A stretch of 64,000 nucleotides of DNA from Candidatus Aminicenantes bacterium UBA6072 (GCA_002436105.1 DIXU01000001.1:433759-497758); one strand, 5' to 3'. Positions 42,723 to 51,649 are shown, numbered from the stretch's first letter. Notes: generated by a model not told the origin, from the letters alone. A program made the numbers and translations.

Positions 42723-42852
42723 CAAGGGAAGAGCGAGGGAAGAGTCAGGGAAAGACAAAGGGAAGACAAAGTGGGAAAGAGGTCCTGAAAGTACCTTCCC
42801 ACTCTCTCTCTTCCCTCCTTCTTCACTCCCTCTTCCCTCTCTCTTCCCTTGA
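42723..42852. repeat. Long imperfect purine/pyrimidine hairpin after the DUF5916 gene
   Basis: The left arm (42723-42782) is built from GGGAAGAG-type words such as AAGGGAAGAGCGAGGGAAGA. The right arm (42796-42852) is the pyrimidine complement with CTCTCTCTTCCCTCCTTC and CCCTCTTCCCTCTCTCTTCC. Together they can form a stem of about 50 bp with bulges. It lies 3 nt after the stop of the DUF5916 gene and may act in termination or RNA stability. Confidence 0.75.
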
Positions 42853-42909
42853 CTATTATGCCCTTCTCTGCTAGATTGAATCATGGCTTCTGGAACCAAG
42901 GGAGAGAAA

Positions 42910-43725
42910 ATGGCTGCCAATAACCTGGAAAACAAAGACGATAAGATGGCCGTGCTCATCGACGGCGACAACGCCCAGGCCTCGCTGCTGCCCAAGATGC
43001 TGGCCGAGATCGCCAAGCACGGCTCGCTGACCATCCGCCGCATCTACGGCGACTGGACCACGTCGACCATGCACTCCTGGAAGGAGGCGCTGCACATGCA
43101 CGCCGTGCAGCCCATCCAGCAGTTCCGCTACACGGTGGGCAAGAACGCCACCGACAGCACCCTGATCATCGACGCCATGGACATCATGCACCGCCGGCTG
43201 GTCGAGGGCTTCTGCATCGTCTCCTCGGACAGCGACTACACGCGCCTGGCGACGCGCATCCGCGAGGAGGGCTTCTTCGTCATGGGCATCGGCCAGAAGA
43301 AGACCCCCAAGTCGTTCGTCAACGCCTGCGACCTGTTCATCTACACCGAGAACCTGGCGCCGCGCCGCGACAACAAGCCGCGCCAGGAGCAGGGCCGCAG
43401 CCACAGCCGCGGCGGCGGCGGCCGCAAGACCGAGGCGCAGGCCCAGCAGCAGAAGCAGACCCAGGAGCAGCCGCCGCAGGCGCTCTACGCCGGCGCCGAC
43501 CCCATGCCGCTGCTGCGCGAGGCCTTCGAGATGGTGGTGCAGGAGAACGGCTGGGCCAACCTGGGCCCGATGGGCAAGGCGCTGCAGCAGCTCGACCCCG
43601 GCTTCGACCCGCGCAGCTTCGGCCAGCGCCAGCTATCGTCGCTGATCAGGTCGCTTCCCGACTTCGAGGTGCGCCGCGACGAAGAGGACGCGGCGGCCGG
43701 GATATGGGTCCGGCTGAAGGAATAG
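42910..43725 (+). CDS. NYN-domain (LabA/PIN-like) protein with C-terminal LOTUS/OST-HTH domain
   Basis: The 271-aa protein has an N-terminal NYN nuclease-fold domain: MAVLIDGDNAQASLLPKML, RRIYGDWT, FRYTVGKNATDSTLIIDAMD and FCIVSSDSDYTRLATRIRE, with acidic residues for metal binding. A low-complexity linker rich in Gln, Arg and Gly follows (RSHSRGGGGRKTEAQAQQQK), then an OST-HTH/LOTUS-like domain near the end (LLREAFEMVVQENGWANLG, SFGQRQLSSLIRSL). Bacterial proteins of this type are thought to process or bind RNA. ATG 42910 follows GGGAGAG. A start nine codons earlier is also possible. Confidence 0.88.
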   Translation: MAANNLENKDDKMAVLIDGDNAQASLLPKMLAEIAKHGSLTIRRIYGDWTTSTMHSWKEALHMHAVQPIQQFRYTVGKNATDSTLIIDAMDIMHRRLVEGFCIVSSDSDYTRLATRIREEGFFVMGIGQKKTPKSFVNACDLFIYTENLAPRRDNKPRQEQGRSHSRGGGGRKTEAQAQQQKQTQEQPPQALYAGADPMPLLREAFEMVVQENGWANLGPMGKALQQLDPGFDPRSFGQRQLSSLIRSLPDFEVRRDEEDAAAGIWVRLKE

Positions 43726-43749
43726 CCATTCGGCGTACTTTCAGGCAGA

Positions 43750-43876
43750 GTGATAGTGATAGTGGTCGTGATAGAAAGAAAGTCAATAACCTGATCATGC
43801 CCGGGCCAACAAAGACATCCTTCAAGATCAGGGGAATTCATTCTTTTTCTTCTGCTATCACCATCACTATCACTCG
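43750..43876. repeat. Stuttering inverted repeat (AGTGATAGTGATAGTGG type)
   Basis: The left arm AGTGATAGTGATAGTGGTCG (43750-43769) pairs imperfectly with GCTATCACCATCACTATCAC (43853-43872). It lies in the gap after the NYN-LOTUS gene. The same words occur in the gap hairpins at 36274-36429 and 44352-44564. Confidence 0.65.
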
Positions 43877-43928
43877 CCCTTGAACGCAAGAAAAGACGGA
43901 CGCGATTGTCTAAGCATGTGAGGAAAAC

Positions 43929-44291
43929 ATGAAACGATCCATATTATTGATAACGGCACTGTTGGCCATGGGAAGCGTGTCGCAGCTTCTCCCCTGCTAC
44001 GTCTACACCGAGACCGGACCTCTGGTCAAGGGCAAAGCGGAGCAGTTCCAGGTGGAATTGTTCGTCGAATGCATACACCGGCGCTGCCCGGTAGCCATCG
44101 GGGAGACGATCCTGGAAGCGGAAGGGCTGAAGATCGAAAAGCGGGGCGAGTGGGAACTGACGGAGGAAGGCGTCTACCGGCTCGACCTGGTCGTCTCCCT
44201 GACCGGAAAGGACAAGGGGGAGATCCGCGTCCTCAGGAAGTGCCCGAAGCACGGCCTGCAGAAGGAGACCCTGGAGATCACCCGGCCTTAG
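43929..44291 (+). CDS. Small exported protein, unknown
   Basis: The 120-aa protein has a signal peptide (LLITALLAMGSVSQLLPC) followed by a beta-rich sequence with YVYTETGPLVKGKAEQFQ and VYRLDLVVSLTGKDKGEIRV. Cysteines at FVECIHRRCP and LRKCPKHG may form disulfides or bind metal. ATG 43929 follows GAGGAAAAC. No family was recognised. Confidence 0.6.
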   Translation: MKRSILLITALLAMGSVSQLLPCYVYTETGPLVKGKAEQFQVELFVECIHRRCPVAIGETILEAEGLKIEKRGEWELTEEGVYRLDLVVSLTGKDKGEIRVLRKCPKHGLQKETLEITRP

Positions 44292-44303
44292 TTATTTCAA
44301 TTC

Positions 44304-44570
44304 CAGTGTCAGTGTCAGTGACAGTGTCAACAAAAGAAGATTTTCAAGCAATGAGTGATAGTGGTAGTGATCGTGATCGTGTTGGAAGAAGATTCCAGCA
44401 GCCGGCAATAAAAGTAACGGTCATCTCAAACCAATGGTCTTCACGGTTATTACTCATTTTTTTTAAAACTGGCTGGATTATTTAGGAACTGGGTTTTTTC
44501 AGCTGCCTGGAAATTTGAACCGATCTTTGGGTTTTTGCTACAACCACTATCACTATCACAACCACTTTTT
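44304..44570. repeat. Gap with stuttering repeats between convergent genes
   Basis: The 280-bp gap holds CAGTGTCAGTGTCAGTGACA (from 44305), AGTGATAGTGGTAGTGATCG (from 44352) and, at the right end, ACAACCACTATCACTATCAC (44538-44557), which can pair with the second run. No gene is seen. It separates the convergent small exported protein gene and mfd. Confidence 0.65.
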
Positions 44571-47500
44571 CTATTGAAATAACCGCTTCAGCCCCTTCTC
44601 GAGCGCCAGGAACTCGTCCAGCCCCGTGAATTCCAGCTCGAAGTTGCCGCCGTCGAGATGCTTCAGCCCCGGCACGACGAAGGCCCCGCCCGTCGGCAGC
44701 GCCCTCTCGCGGCCGGCGTCGAACTGCACGCGGTCGGCGAAAACCTCGGCCTTGAGCCAGCCGCATTGGCGGGCGAACAGCTTCACCGCGCCCACGTAGA
44801 AGATCTTTTCCATCTCCCGGGGCATCTGGCCGTAGCGGTCGCCGAGCTCGTCGCGCAGGGCACGCAGCTCGAAGGCGTCCCCGGCCTCCAGCACGCGGCG
44901 GTAGGCGGCGATGCGCTCGGCCGTGCCGGAGATGTAGTCCTCGCCGACGGCGTAGGGGAAGTGGACGCGCAGGGCGATCTCGCGCTCCCCGCTCGCGTCG
45001 CCCTTGAGGCCGCGGATGGTCTGGCGCAGCAGCTCCAGGAAGTAGTCGTACCCCAGGGCCTCGACGTGGCCGTGCTGGCGGTTGCCCAGCAGCGCCCCGG
45101 CGCCGCGCAGGTGCAGGTCGAACTCGGCCAGCTTGTAGCCGGCGCCCAGCTCGGAGAACTCGCGGATGCCGGCGAGCCGCTTTTTGGCCAGCTCGCTCAC
45201 CCCGCCCTTGCGGTCGTCGACCAGGAAGTAGGCGTAGGCCTGGCGGGTGCTGCGGCCGATGCGGCCGCGCAGCTGGTACATCTGCGTCAGCCCCAGGCGG
45301 TCGGCGTTCAGCACGATCATGGTGTTGACGCGCGGGATGTCGATGCCGTTCTCGATGATGGTGGTCGAGAGCAGGACGCGGAACTTGCCGGCGATGAAAT
45401 CCATCAGGTTCTTCTCGATCGCCGCCGTCGGCATCCGGGCGTGGATGACGACGATGGGCACGTCGGGAAGCCAGGAGGCCAGCTGGTCGCGGAAGCGGAA
45501 GATGTGCTCGATGTTGTTGTGGACGACGAAGACGGCACCGTCGCGCTCGACCTCGTTGAGCACGGCCGAGACCACCACCTGGCGGGAGAACAGCCCCACG
45601 TAGTTGCGGATGGCCAGGCGCCCCAGCGGCGGCGACTGGATGAGCGAGATGTCCTGCAGTCCCGACATGGCCATGGAGAGGGTGCGCGGGATGGGGGTGG
45701 CCGACAGCGTCAGCACGTCGATGTTCTCGCGCCCCTTCTTGAGTTTCTCCTTCTGGAAGACGCCGAAGCGCTGCTCCTCGTCGACGATGAACAGGCCCAG
45801 GCGCTTGAACTCCACGCCGGAGGCCAGCAGGGAATGCGTGCCCACCACCAGGTCGACGGCGCCGCTTTTCAGGCCGGCCAGGACGCGCTTCTTCCCGGCG
45901 CCCGAAACCAGGCGCGACAGCATGGCCAGGCGCAGGGGGAAGGCGGCCAGGCGGCGCTCGAAGTTGCGGAAATGCTGCAGGGCCAGGATGGTCGTCGGGC
46001 ACAGGAAGGCCGCCTGGCGGCCGTTGGCCATGGCGCGCAGGGCGGCGCGCAGCGCCACCTCGGTCTTGCCGAAGCTGACGTCGCCGCAGACCAGGCGGTC
46101 CATGGGGAAATCGGCCTCCATGTCGGCCAGCACGCGGGCGATGGCCTGCTTCTGGTCCTCGGTCTCGACGAAGCGGAAGTCCTGCTGCAGCTTCTCCTCC
46201 AGCTCGGGGACCGCGGCCAGGGCGGTCTTGCGCACCGACTTGCGCATGGCGTAAAGGTCGAGCAGCTCGCGGGTGTACTGCACGATGGCCTTGCGGGCGC
46301 GCGCGGTCTTGGCCTGCCAGGTTTTGCCCCCCAGGCGGTCGAGCGCCGGCGCCGCCCCCTCGCTGCCACTGTAGCGCTTCAGCACCTCCAGCTCATGCAG
46401 CGGCACGTAGAGGTACTCGCGGTCCAGGTACTCGATCTTGAGGAACTCGCCCGCCGCACCCTCGAGGCGCAACCGCGTGAAGCCGGCGAAGCGGCCGATG
46501 CCGTGGCGGCGGTGGACCACCCAGTCGCCCTCGGCCATCTCGCGCAGTTCCTCCTCCGCCGGGACCCGGCGCGCCGGCTTCTCGCGCGCAGGCAAAAGGA
46601 AATTGCGCCCCGTCAGGCAGGCCAGGCGCAGGAGCGGGTTCTCGAAGGAGCAGGGGATGTTGAAGAAGTGGCATTCCAGGCGCGGCAGGCGGACGCGCAG
46701 GTTCTCCAGCAGCCGCGCGTCGGCGGCAAAGGCCAGCAGCCTCCAGCCATGCTCCGACCTGCGGCGCAGGTCCCCGATGTCGTCGTCGTTCAGGCCGGCG
46801 AGATCCTTGGGCAGGACGCGGACCTCCGGCAAAGCCCGCGGGTCAGCGGCGAAGTCGGCCAGGTCGATCACCCGTTGGGAGGCGACGGGAAAGGCAAAGA
46901 GGGCATTGACCTCGGGCAACTTGCCCAGGCCCCCGGCGACCGCCTCGCGGATGCGGCGGAAATTGTCCAGCAGCTTGCCGTACTCGTCCTCGAGCCGCCG
47001 CCAGTTGGAGGCCAGCAGCCGGCAGCCCGGGAGCAGGTCGGTCAGGAAGGCGGTGTCCGCGCCGGCGGACCCGGAGGCATAGCGGTTCTCGCCGACGAGC
47101 ACGGCGGCGACCGTGCCGGTGGAGCGCTGGCTCTCCAGGTCGAACGTGCGCAGCGAGGCCAGGCGCCGCCCCTCGAACTCCAGGCGCACCGGCTGCTCGC
47201 CGGCGACCGGGAAGACATCGAGGACGTTGCCGCGCCAGGCCAGGTCGCCGGCGATCTCCACGGCAGCGCGCGCCTGGTAGCCCAGGGCGGTCAGCCTTTC
47301 GATCAGCTCGCCCCGCTCCCAAAGGTCGCCGGCGCCCAGTTGCAGCCCCTTGTCCCGGCCGCCCGGCCGCTCCAGGCGCATGGACAGGGCGGCCAGCGTC
47401 GACAGCACGATCATCTTGCCGCCGGAGGCCAGGTCGGCCTGCAGGCGCTGCTGGTCGGCGATGCGCCGCGGGTCGGCAGCGGCGTTGATGTAGGGATCCT

Positions 47501-47762
47501 CGAAGGGGAGCAGGTGGGAGTGGATCGGCGCCCCTTCGTTGCCCAGGAGCTTCAGCCATTGGGCGAGCTTCTCCTTTTTCTCTTCCAGCGGCTCGTTCTC
47601 GCCGACGAGCCAGATGACGCTTTCGTTGAAATGCTCGAGGACGGAGGCCACGGCGAGCTCGCGCGCTTCGCGGTCGACCGACGCGACCTCGATGCGGCGG
47701 CGGCGCGAATCGAGTTTCTGCCAAAAAACCGGGCTGAAAAGCGTTTCCACCATGAGCTTCAT
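44571..47762 (-). CDS. mfd: Transcription-repair coupling factor Mfd
   Basis: The 1063-aa protein has the Mfd layout: an N-terminal UvrB-like module, an RNA-polymerase-interacting domain near residue 410 (EGDWVVHRRHGIGRFAGFTRL), and a RecG-type translocase. The translocase has Walker A DVSFGKTEVALRAA (about residue 565), VDEEQRFGVFQKEKLK (about 660), LSATPIPRTLSMAMSG and LYQLRGRIGRS-like QMYQLRGRIGRS (about 835). A C-terminal D7 domain follows. It removes stalled RNA polymerase and recruits UvrA. The start at 47762 is preferred over the longer frame, which runs into repeats. The Walker A loop has S-F where G-Y is usual. Confidence 0.95.
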   Translation of the reverse strand: MKLMVETLFSPVFWQKLDSRRRRIEVASVDREARELAVASVLEHFNESVIWLVGENEPLEEKKEKLAQWLKLLGNEGAPIHSHLLPFEDPYINAAADPRRIADQQRLQADLASGGKMIVLSTLAALSMRLERPGGRDKGLQLGAGDLWERGELIERLTALGYQARAAVEIAGDLAWRGNVLDVFPVAGEQPVRLEFEGRRLASLRTFDLESQRSTGTVAAVLVGENRYASGSAGADTAFLTDLLPGCRLLASNWRRLEDEYGKLLDNFRRIREAVAGGLGKLPEVNALFAFPVASQRVIDLADFAADPRALPEVRVLPKDLAGLNDDDIGDLRRRSEHGWRLLAFAADARLLENLRVRLPRLECHFFNIPCSFENPLLRLACLTGRNFLLPAREKPARRVPAEEELREMAEGDWVVHRRHGIGRFAGFTRLRLEGAAGEFLKIEYLDREYLYVPLHELEVLKRYSGSEGAAPALDRLGGKTWQAKTARARKAIVQYTRELLDLYAMRKSVRKTALAAVPELEEKLQQDFRFVETEDQKQAIARVLADMEADFPMDRLVCGDVSFGKTEVALRAALRAMANGRQAAFLCPTTILALQHFRNFERRLAAFPLRLAMLSRLVSGAGKKRVLAGLKSGAVDLVVGTHSLLASGVEFKRLGLFIVDEEQRFGVFQKEKLKKGRENIDVLTLSATPIPRTLSMAMSGLQDISLIQSPPLGRLAIRNYVGLFSRQVVVSAVLNEVERDGAVFVVHNNIEHIFRFRDQLASWLPDVPIVVIHARMPTAAIEKNLMDFIAGKFRVLLSTTIIENGIDIPRVNTMIVLNADRLGLTQMYQLRGRIGRSTRQAYAYFLVDDRKGGVSELAKKRLAGIREFSELGAGYKLAEFDLHLRGAGALLGNRQHGHVEALGYDYFLELLRQTIRGLKGDASGEREIALRVHFPYAVGEDYISGTAERIAAYRRVLEAGDAFELRALRDELGDRYGQMPREMEKIFYVGAVKLFARQCGWLKAEVFADRVQFDAGRERALPTGGAFVVPGLKHLDGGNFELEFTGLDEFLALEKGLKRLFQ

Positions 47763-48199
47763 TATATCACCAAGCCGATCGCCCGTGCACGACTCAGTGA
47801 ATGCGCCATGATGGTCCCGCAACGCTCACCACTCCGGGACCGACCGACCGCGTTTCGCGCCGATTAAAACGGCCGACTCGCCCCGGCAAGCCGGGGCTCA
47901 AACAGTGGCCGTTTTGCCTTCGGCCATCGGCGCTCCCCGGGTCGGGTCCCGGTCCCTCCGTTTCGTTCGCTCATGCGGGACACATCATGGCGGCGAAAAT
48001 AACCGCATCATCCCGGACTATTGCCATTTTTCTTCACTTTTCACTTTTCACTTTTTTCGGAGTGGCGAGCGTTGCGGGACACGTCACGGCGCCGAGAATG
48101 ACCAGGCACTTCCGAGCTTTTTTTCTTCGCGAATCACGAATCAAGAATCACTACTCACGAATTGACTTCCCCTCCGCAACCGGCTAGAATCGAGCCAAT
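47763..48199. other. Gene-free gap with a cruciform and long inverted repeats
   Basis: No gene is seen in this 437-bp gap. Its main structures are an inverted pair at 47803-47835 and 48059-48093 (GTCCCGCAACGCTCACCACT against its complement), the palindrome at 47866-47915, a third related segment at 47971-47995 (GCGGGACACATCATGGCG), CACTTTTCACTTTTCACTTT at 48034, and a CGAATCACGAATCAAGAATC stutter at 48127-48165. The mfd and nucleotidyltransferase promoters must also lie here. Confidence 0.7.
47866..47915. repeat. Perfect-arm palindrome (AAAACGGCC...GGCCGTTTT)
   Basis: The outer arms AAAACGGCC (47866-47874) and GGCCGTTTT (47907-47915) enclose ACT...AGT and an inner GCCCCGGC/GCCGGGGC hairpin. 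This forms a two-stage cruciform of 50 bp without coding capacity. It looks like a REP-type element of a family different from the RAYT elements. Confidence 0.75.
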
Positions 48200-49669
48200 A
48201 TGAAGCGCCTGCGCATCGACTTCCCCCAGAAGGACTTTTTCGTCTCCGTGTTCAACCGTGACGTATACGTCGTCGGCGGCACGGTGCGCGACCGCGTCCT
48301 TTACGGCAAGGCCGTTGCCGAGCAGGACGTCGACCTGCTGGTGACCGGGCTGGGCTACGACGAGGTCGAGTCGCGCCTGCGCGGGCACGGCAAGACCGAC
48401 ACCGTGGGCAAGAGCTTCGCGGTGATCAAGTTCAGCCGCCGGGGCCGGACCTTTGACATCGCCCTGCCGCGCCGCGACCGGAAAAAGGAAGGCAGCGCCC
48501 ACGGCCACAGGGACATCGAGGTGCAGTCCGGCCCCGAGGTCACCTTGGAGGAGGACCTGGGGCGGCGCGACTTCACCTGCAACTCCGTCGCCGTGCGCCT
48601 GGCCGACGGGGCGGTCGTCGATCCCCATCGCGGGCTGCAGGCCATCGCCGGACGGCGCATCGCCATGACCTCGCCGGCCAGTTTCAGCGACGACCCGCTG
48701 CGCGTCCTGCGCGCCGCCCGCTTCGCCTCCAGCCACGCCTTCGCCGTCGACAAGGCCATCTACGCCAAGGCGCGCCGGGTGCCGCTGGGCGGGCTGAGCG
48801 CCGAGCGCGTCGCCGACGAATTGCTGCGCCTGCTGCTGGAATCGCCGCGCCCGTCGCTGGGCCTGCAGGAGTACCTGCGCCTGACCGTCCTGGACCAGCT
48901 CTTCCCCGAGCTCGCCGTCCTGGCCCTGACCATCCAGGACGCCCTTTTCCACCCCGAGAGCGACGAGCAGGGCCATCACTCGGTTTGGGCGCACACGCTG
49001 ATCACCGTCGACATCGCCGCCAGCCTGGCGCGCCGGCAGCGCCTGGACGAGCCGCGGGCGCTGGCGCTGCTGCTGGCGGCGCTGCTGCACGACTGCGGCA
49101 AGGCCGTCACCACCGCCTGGGAATTCAAGCGCGGGCGCATGACCGTCACCTCCCCCTTCCACGACTCGCGCGGCGTCAGGCTGGCCGACGGCCTGCTGGA
49201 GAGGCTGCGCATCGAGACCCGCCAGGGCTTCCCGCTGCGCCGCATCGTGCTGAAGCTGATCCAGCAGCACCACCGCATCTTCGAGCTCTACCGCAACCGC
49301 GGCGAGATCACCTTCCGCGCCGTCGCCCGCGCCGTCAAGGACATGGACGGCGAGGACCAGCTCCTGCTGCTGCTCGACTTCGCCGACCGCCGCTCGCGCG
49401 CGGCCCGGCCGCTCGCCTTCCGCAAGCTCGACGCCATCGCCCGCTGGTTCGCCGACCGCAAGGAGGAATACCGCATCAGCCAGGAAACCATCCGCCCGCT
49501 GATCCTCGGCCGCGACCTGCTGGCCCTGGGCGTCCCCGCCGGCCGCCAGATGGGCGTGCAGCTGAAGCGGCTGTACGACCTGCAGCTGGACGGCGCCTTC
49601 CGCACCCGCGAGCAGGGGCTGGCCCTCTTCCGCGCCGGGCGCAAAAAGAAGGAGGGCGAAGGCAAGTGA
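48200..49669 (+). CDS. cca: CCA-adding-type nucleotidyltransferase with HD domain
   Basis: The 489-aa protein has a class II nucleotidyltransferase head: VYVVGGTVRDRVLYGK (GGTVRD at 26-31), DVDLLVTG with the metal-binding aspartates (43-45), RRDFTCNSVAVRL and DPLRVLRAARFAS. An HD domain follows (GHHSVWAHTLITVD, LAALLHDCGKAVTT) and a helical C-terminus. Such proteins add or repair the CCA end of tRNA, or act as poly(A) polymerases. The HD part may give 2',3'-cyclic phosphatase activity. The exact specificity is not certain. Its stop overlaps the start of folP. Confidence 0.88.
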   Translation: MKRLRIDFPQKDFFVSVFNRDVYVVGGTVRDRVLYGKAVAEQDVDLLVTGLGYDEVESRLRGHGKTDTVGKSFAVIKFSRRGRTFDIALPRRDRKKEGSAHGHRDIEVQSGPEVTLEEDLGRRDFTCNSVAVRLADGAVVDPHRGLQAIAGRRIAMTSPASFSDDPLRVLRAARFASSHAFAVDKAIYAKARRVPLGGLSAERVADELLRLLLESPRPSLGLQEYLRLTVLDQLFPELAVLALTIQDALFHPESDEQGHHSVWAHTLITVDIAASLARRQRLDEPRALALLLAALLHDCGKAVTTAWEFKRGRMTVTSPFHDSRGVRLADGLLERLRIETRQGFPLRRIVLKLIQQHHRIFELYRNRGEITFRAVARAVKDMDGEDQLLLLLDFADRRSRAARPLAFRKLDAIARWFADRKEEYRISQETIRPLILGRDLLALGVPAGRQMGVQLKRLYDLQLDGAFRTREQGLALFRAGRKKKEGEGK

Positions 49670-50499
49670 AGCTCTACCTGCGCAACGGCTTCCTGGAAAA
49701 GGACGGCCCGCTGGTCATGGGCATCCTCAACATCACCCCCGACTCGTTCTCCGACGCCGGCCGCTTCTTCGAGCCCGAGGCGGCCATGGCGCACGCGCTC
49801 GAGATGGCGGCGGCCGGGGCCGACATCATCGACGTCGGCGGCGAAAGCTCGCGCCCGGGCGCGGCCGCCATCGGCCTGGACGAGGAGATCGACCGCGTCC
49901 TGCCCGTGATCAGCCGCATCAAGGAGGAGACGGGCGTGCTGGTCTCGGTCGACACCAGCAAGGAAGAGGTGGCGCACCGGGCGGTGGAGGAGGGCGGCGC
50001 CGACATGATCAACGACATCTCGGCCCTGCGCTTCAGCGAGCGCATGGCCACGGTGGTGGCCGAGCTGGACGTGCCGGTGGTGCTGATGCACATCCTGGGC
50101 ACGCCGGAGACCATGCAGCGCGACCCCTCCTACGCCGACGTCGTGGCCGAGGTCGCCGAATATTTCCAGGAGCGCATCGACTACGCCCTGGGCCGCGGCG
50201 TCAAGAAGGAGAAGATCATCCTCGACCCGGGCATCGGCTTCGGCAAGCGCCTGGAGGACAACATCGCCCTCATCCGCCACCTGAAGCGCTTCGCCGAGTT
50301 CGAGCTGCCCCTGCTGGTCGGGGTGTCGCGCAAGTCGTTCCTCGGCCAGCTGGGCGGCGAGAAGACGCCCGAAAGGCGCGAGGCCGAGACCATCGCCGCC
50401 AACCTGGTCGCCGCGCGCAACGGCGCCGACATTCTCCGCGTCCACGACGTGGATGCCACGGTCAAGGCGCTGAAGGTCTGGCGCAGCCTGGCGGAGTAG
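49666..50499 (+). CDS. folP: Dihydropteroate synthase
   Basis: The 277-aa protein has all DHPS signatures: LVMGILNITPDSFSDAGRFF, ADIIDVGGESSRPGA, SVDTSKEEV, GADMINDISAL, PVVLMHILGTPETMQ, ILDPGIGFGKRLEDN and LLVGVSRKSFLG. It joins para-aminobenzoate with the pterin diphosphate in folate synthesis. The GTG start at 49666 overlaps the stop of the preceding gene by GTGA and follows GGAGGGCG, so the two genes are translationally coupled. Confidence 0.96.
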   Translation: MKLYLRNGFLEKDGPLVMGILNITPDSFSDAGRFFEPEAAMAHALEMAAAGADIIDVGGESSRPGAAAIGLDEEIDRVLPVISRIKEETGVLVSVDTSKEEVAHRAVEEGGADMINDISALRFSERMATVVAELDVPVVLMHILGTPETMQRDPSYADVVAEVAEYFQERIDYALGRGVKKEKIILDPGIGFGKRLEDNIALIRHLKRFAEFELPLLVGVSRKSFLGQLGGEKTPERREAETIAANLVAARNGADILRVHDVDATVKALKVWRSLAE

Positions 50500-50527
50500 A
50501 AAACACCCTCTGGGGAGGAGAAGATTC

Positions 50528-51400
50528 ATGAAAGCAAGAAGCAGGAACTTCCTTCTGGCCGCGCTGCTGGCGACGGCGCTGCCCCTGGCGGCCGCCGCGC
50601 CGCCGGACATGGCCGCCCTGTTTCCCGACCTGCAGGGCTGGACGCGGGACGGCGGGGTGCTGACGTTCCGGCCCGACAACCTGTACGAGCATATCAACGG
50701 CGCCGCCGAGAACTTCCTGGCCTGCGGCTTCGAGCTCCTGGCCGTGCAGAACTACGTCAGCGAGAGCCGGCAGGCGCTGACGGCCGAGATCTACTTCCAC
50801 GGCACGGCGGAAAACGCCTTCGCCATCTACAGCTCGGAAAAGCCGCTGCAGGGCGATTACCTGGCCCTGGGCAGCGAGGGCTACATCGAGGAGGGCGTGC
50901 TGAACTTCATCAGCGACGCCTATTACGTCAAGCTGAACGGCTTCGACCTCGGCGCCGCGGGGGCGGGCGCGCTGCGCCACCTGGGCGAGACGATCGTCCG
51001 GGCCATCAACGGCCGCAACGTCCTGCCGCCGGCATTGGCCGCCTTTCCCGCCCGCGGCAAGGTCGCCCATTCCGAGCGCTACATCCTGGGCAACTTCCTG
51101 GGCCACGATTTCCTGGGCGCGGCTTTCAGCGCCGACTACGCGGCGGACGGCAAACGCTTCAAGCTGTTCGTCATGCAGGCCAAGGGAGCCGACGATGCCC
51201 GCGCGCGGCTGCAGCGCTGGGTGTCCGTGGACAAGGGCCTCGCCGGCAGGGACGTGCGCCCGGGGGAGCTGACGATCAACGACCCCTACAACGGCCCGGT
51301 GCAGCTGCACTGGCAGGGAGACCGCATCTGGGGAGGCGTGGGCAGCGACCAGGAGATCGCGACGCTGCTGAAGGAGATGGGAGACAAGCTGGCTCAATAA
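50528..51400 (+). CDS. Exported DUF6599-type protein
   Basis: The 290-aa protein has a signal peptide (NFLLAALLATALPLAAAAP). The hallmark YEHINGAAENFLACGFELLA, together with YFHGTAENAFAIYSSEKP and GYIEEGVLNFISDAYYVKL, matches the DUF6599 family. Its function is unknown, and the family is frequent in Acidobacteriota and related bacteria. It follows folP by 28 nt on the same strand with GGGGAGGAGAAG, so it is probably co-transcribed. Confidence 0.85.
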   Translation: MKARSRNFLLAALLATALPLAAAAPPDMAALFPDLQGWTRDGGVLTFRPDNLYEHINGAAENFLACGFELLAVQNYVSESRQALTAEIYFHGTAENAFAIYSSEKPLQGDYLALGSEGYIEEGVLNFISDAYYVKLNGFDLGAAGAGALRHLGETIVRAINGRNVLPPALAAFPARGKVAHSERYILGNFLGHDFLGAAFSADYAADGKRFKLFVMQAKGADDARARLQRWVSVDKGLAGRDVRPGELTINDPYNGPVQLHWQGDRIWGGVGSDQEIATLLKEMGDKLAQ

Positions 51401-51484
51401 CAGAGACTGAACCGGGCAGCCGGTCACCGGTTTGTACTGAAATCGGTTTACGGTTGACGGTCAGAAAAAGCAATACGAAGACTT

Positions 51485-51610
51485 AAATTCCAAATCCCAA
51501 GCTCCAAATCCCGAATAATTTCCGAACTCCAAAGTCCAATTTCCAAAACGAAAACTCCTGGGCATCAACTTCCAACATGGAACGTGGAACATGGAACGTG
51601 GAACGTTTAC
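51485..51610. repeat. Stuttering sequence with AAATTCCAAATCCC and GGAACGTGGAACATGG words
   Basis: The intergenic stretch after the DUF6599 gene consists of near-repeats such as AATTCCAAATCCCAAGCTCC and GGAACGTGGAACATGGAACG. No gene is present. It separates convergent genes (DUF6599 and kdsC) and belongs to the same kind of word-repeat DNA as at 59180-59350. Confidence 0.6.
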
Positions 51611-51649
51611 GTTCCGGGCACTTTGATTGCCGACTGGCAAAGAAATCGC

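Noticed and set aside
44658..47867. 1069-codon open frame on the plus strand
   Set aside because: It is the exact antisense of mfd, which has all family motifs. Long mirror frames are common in GC-rich DNA.
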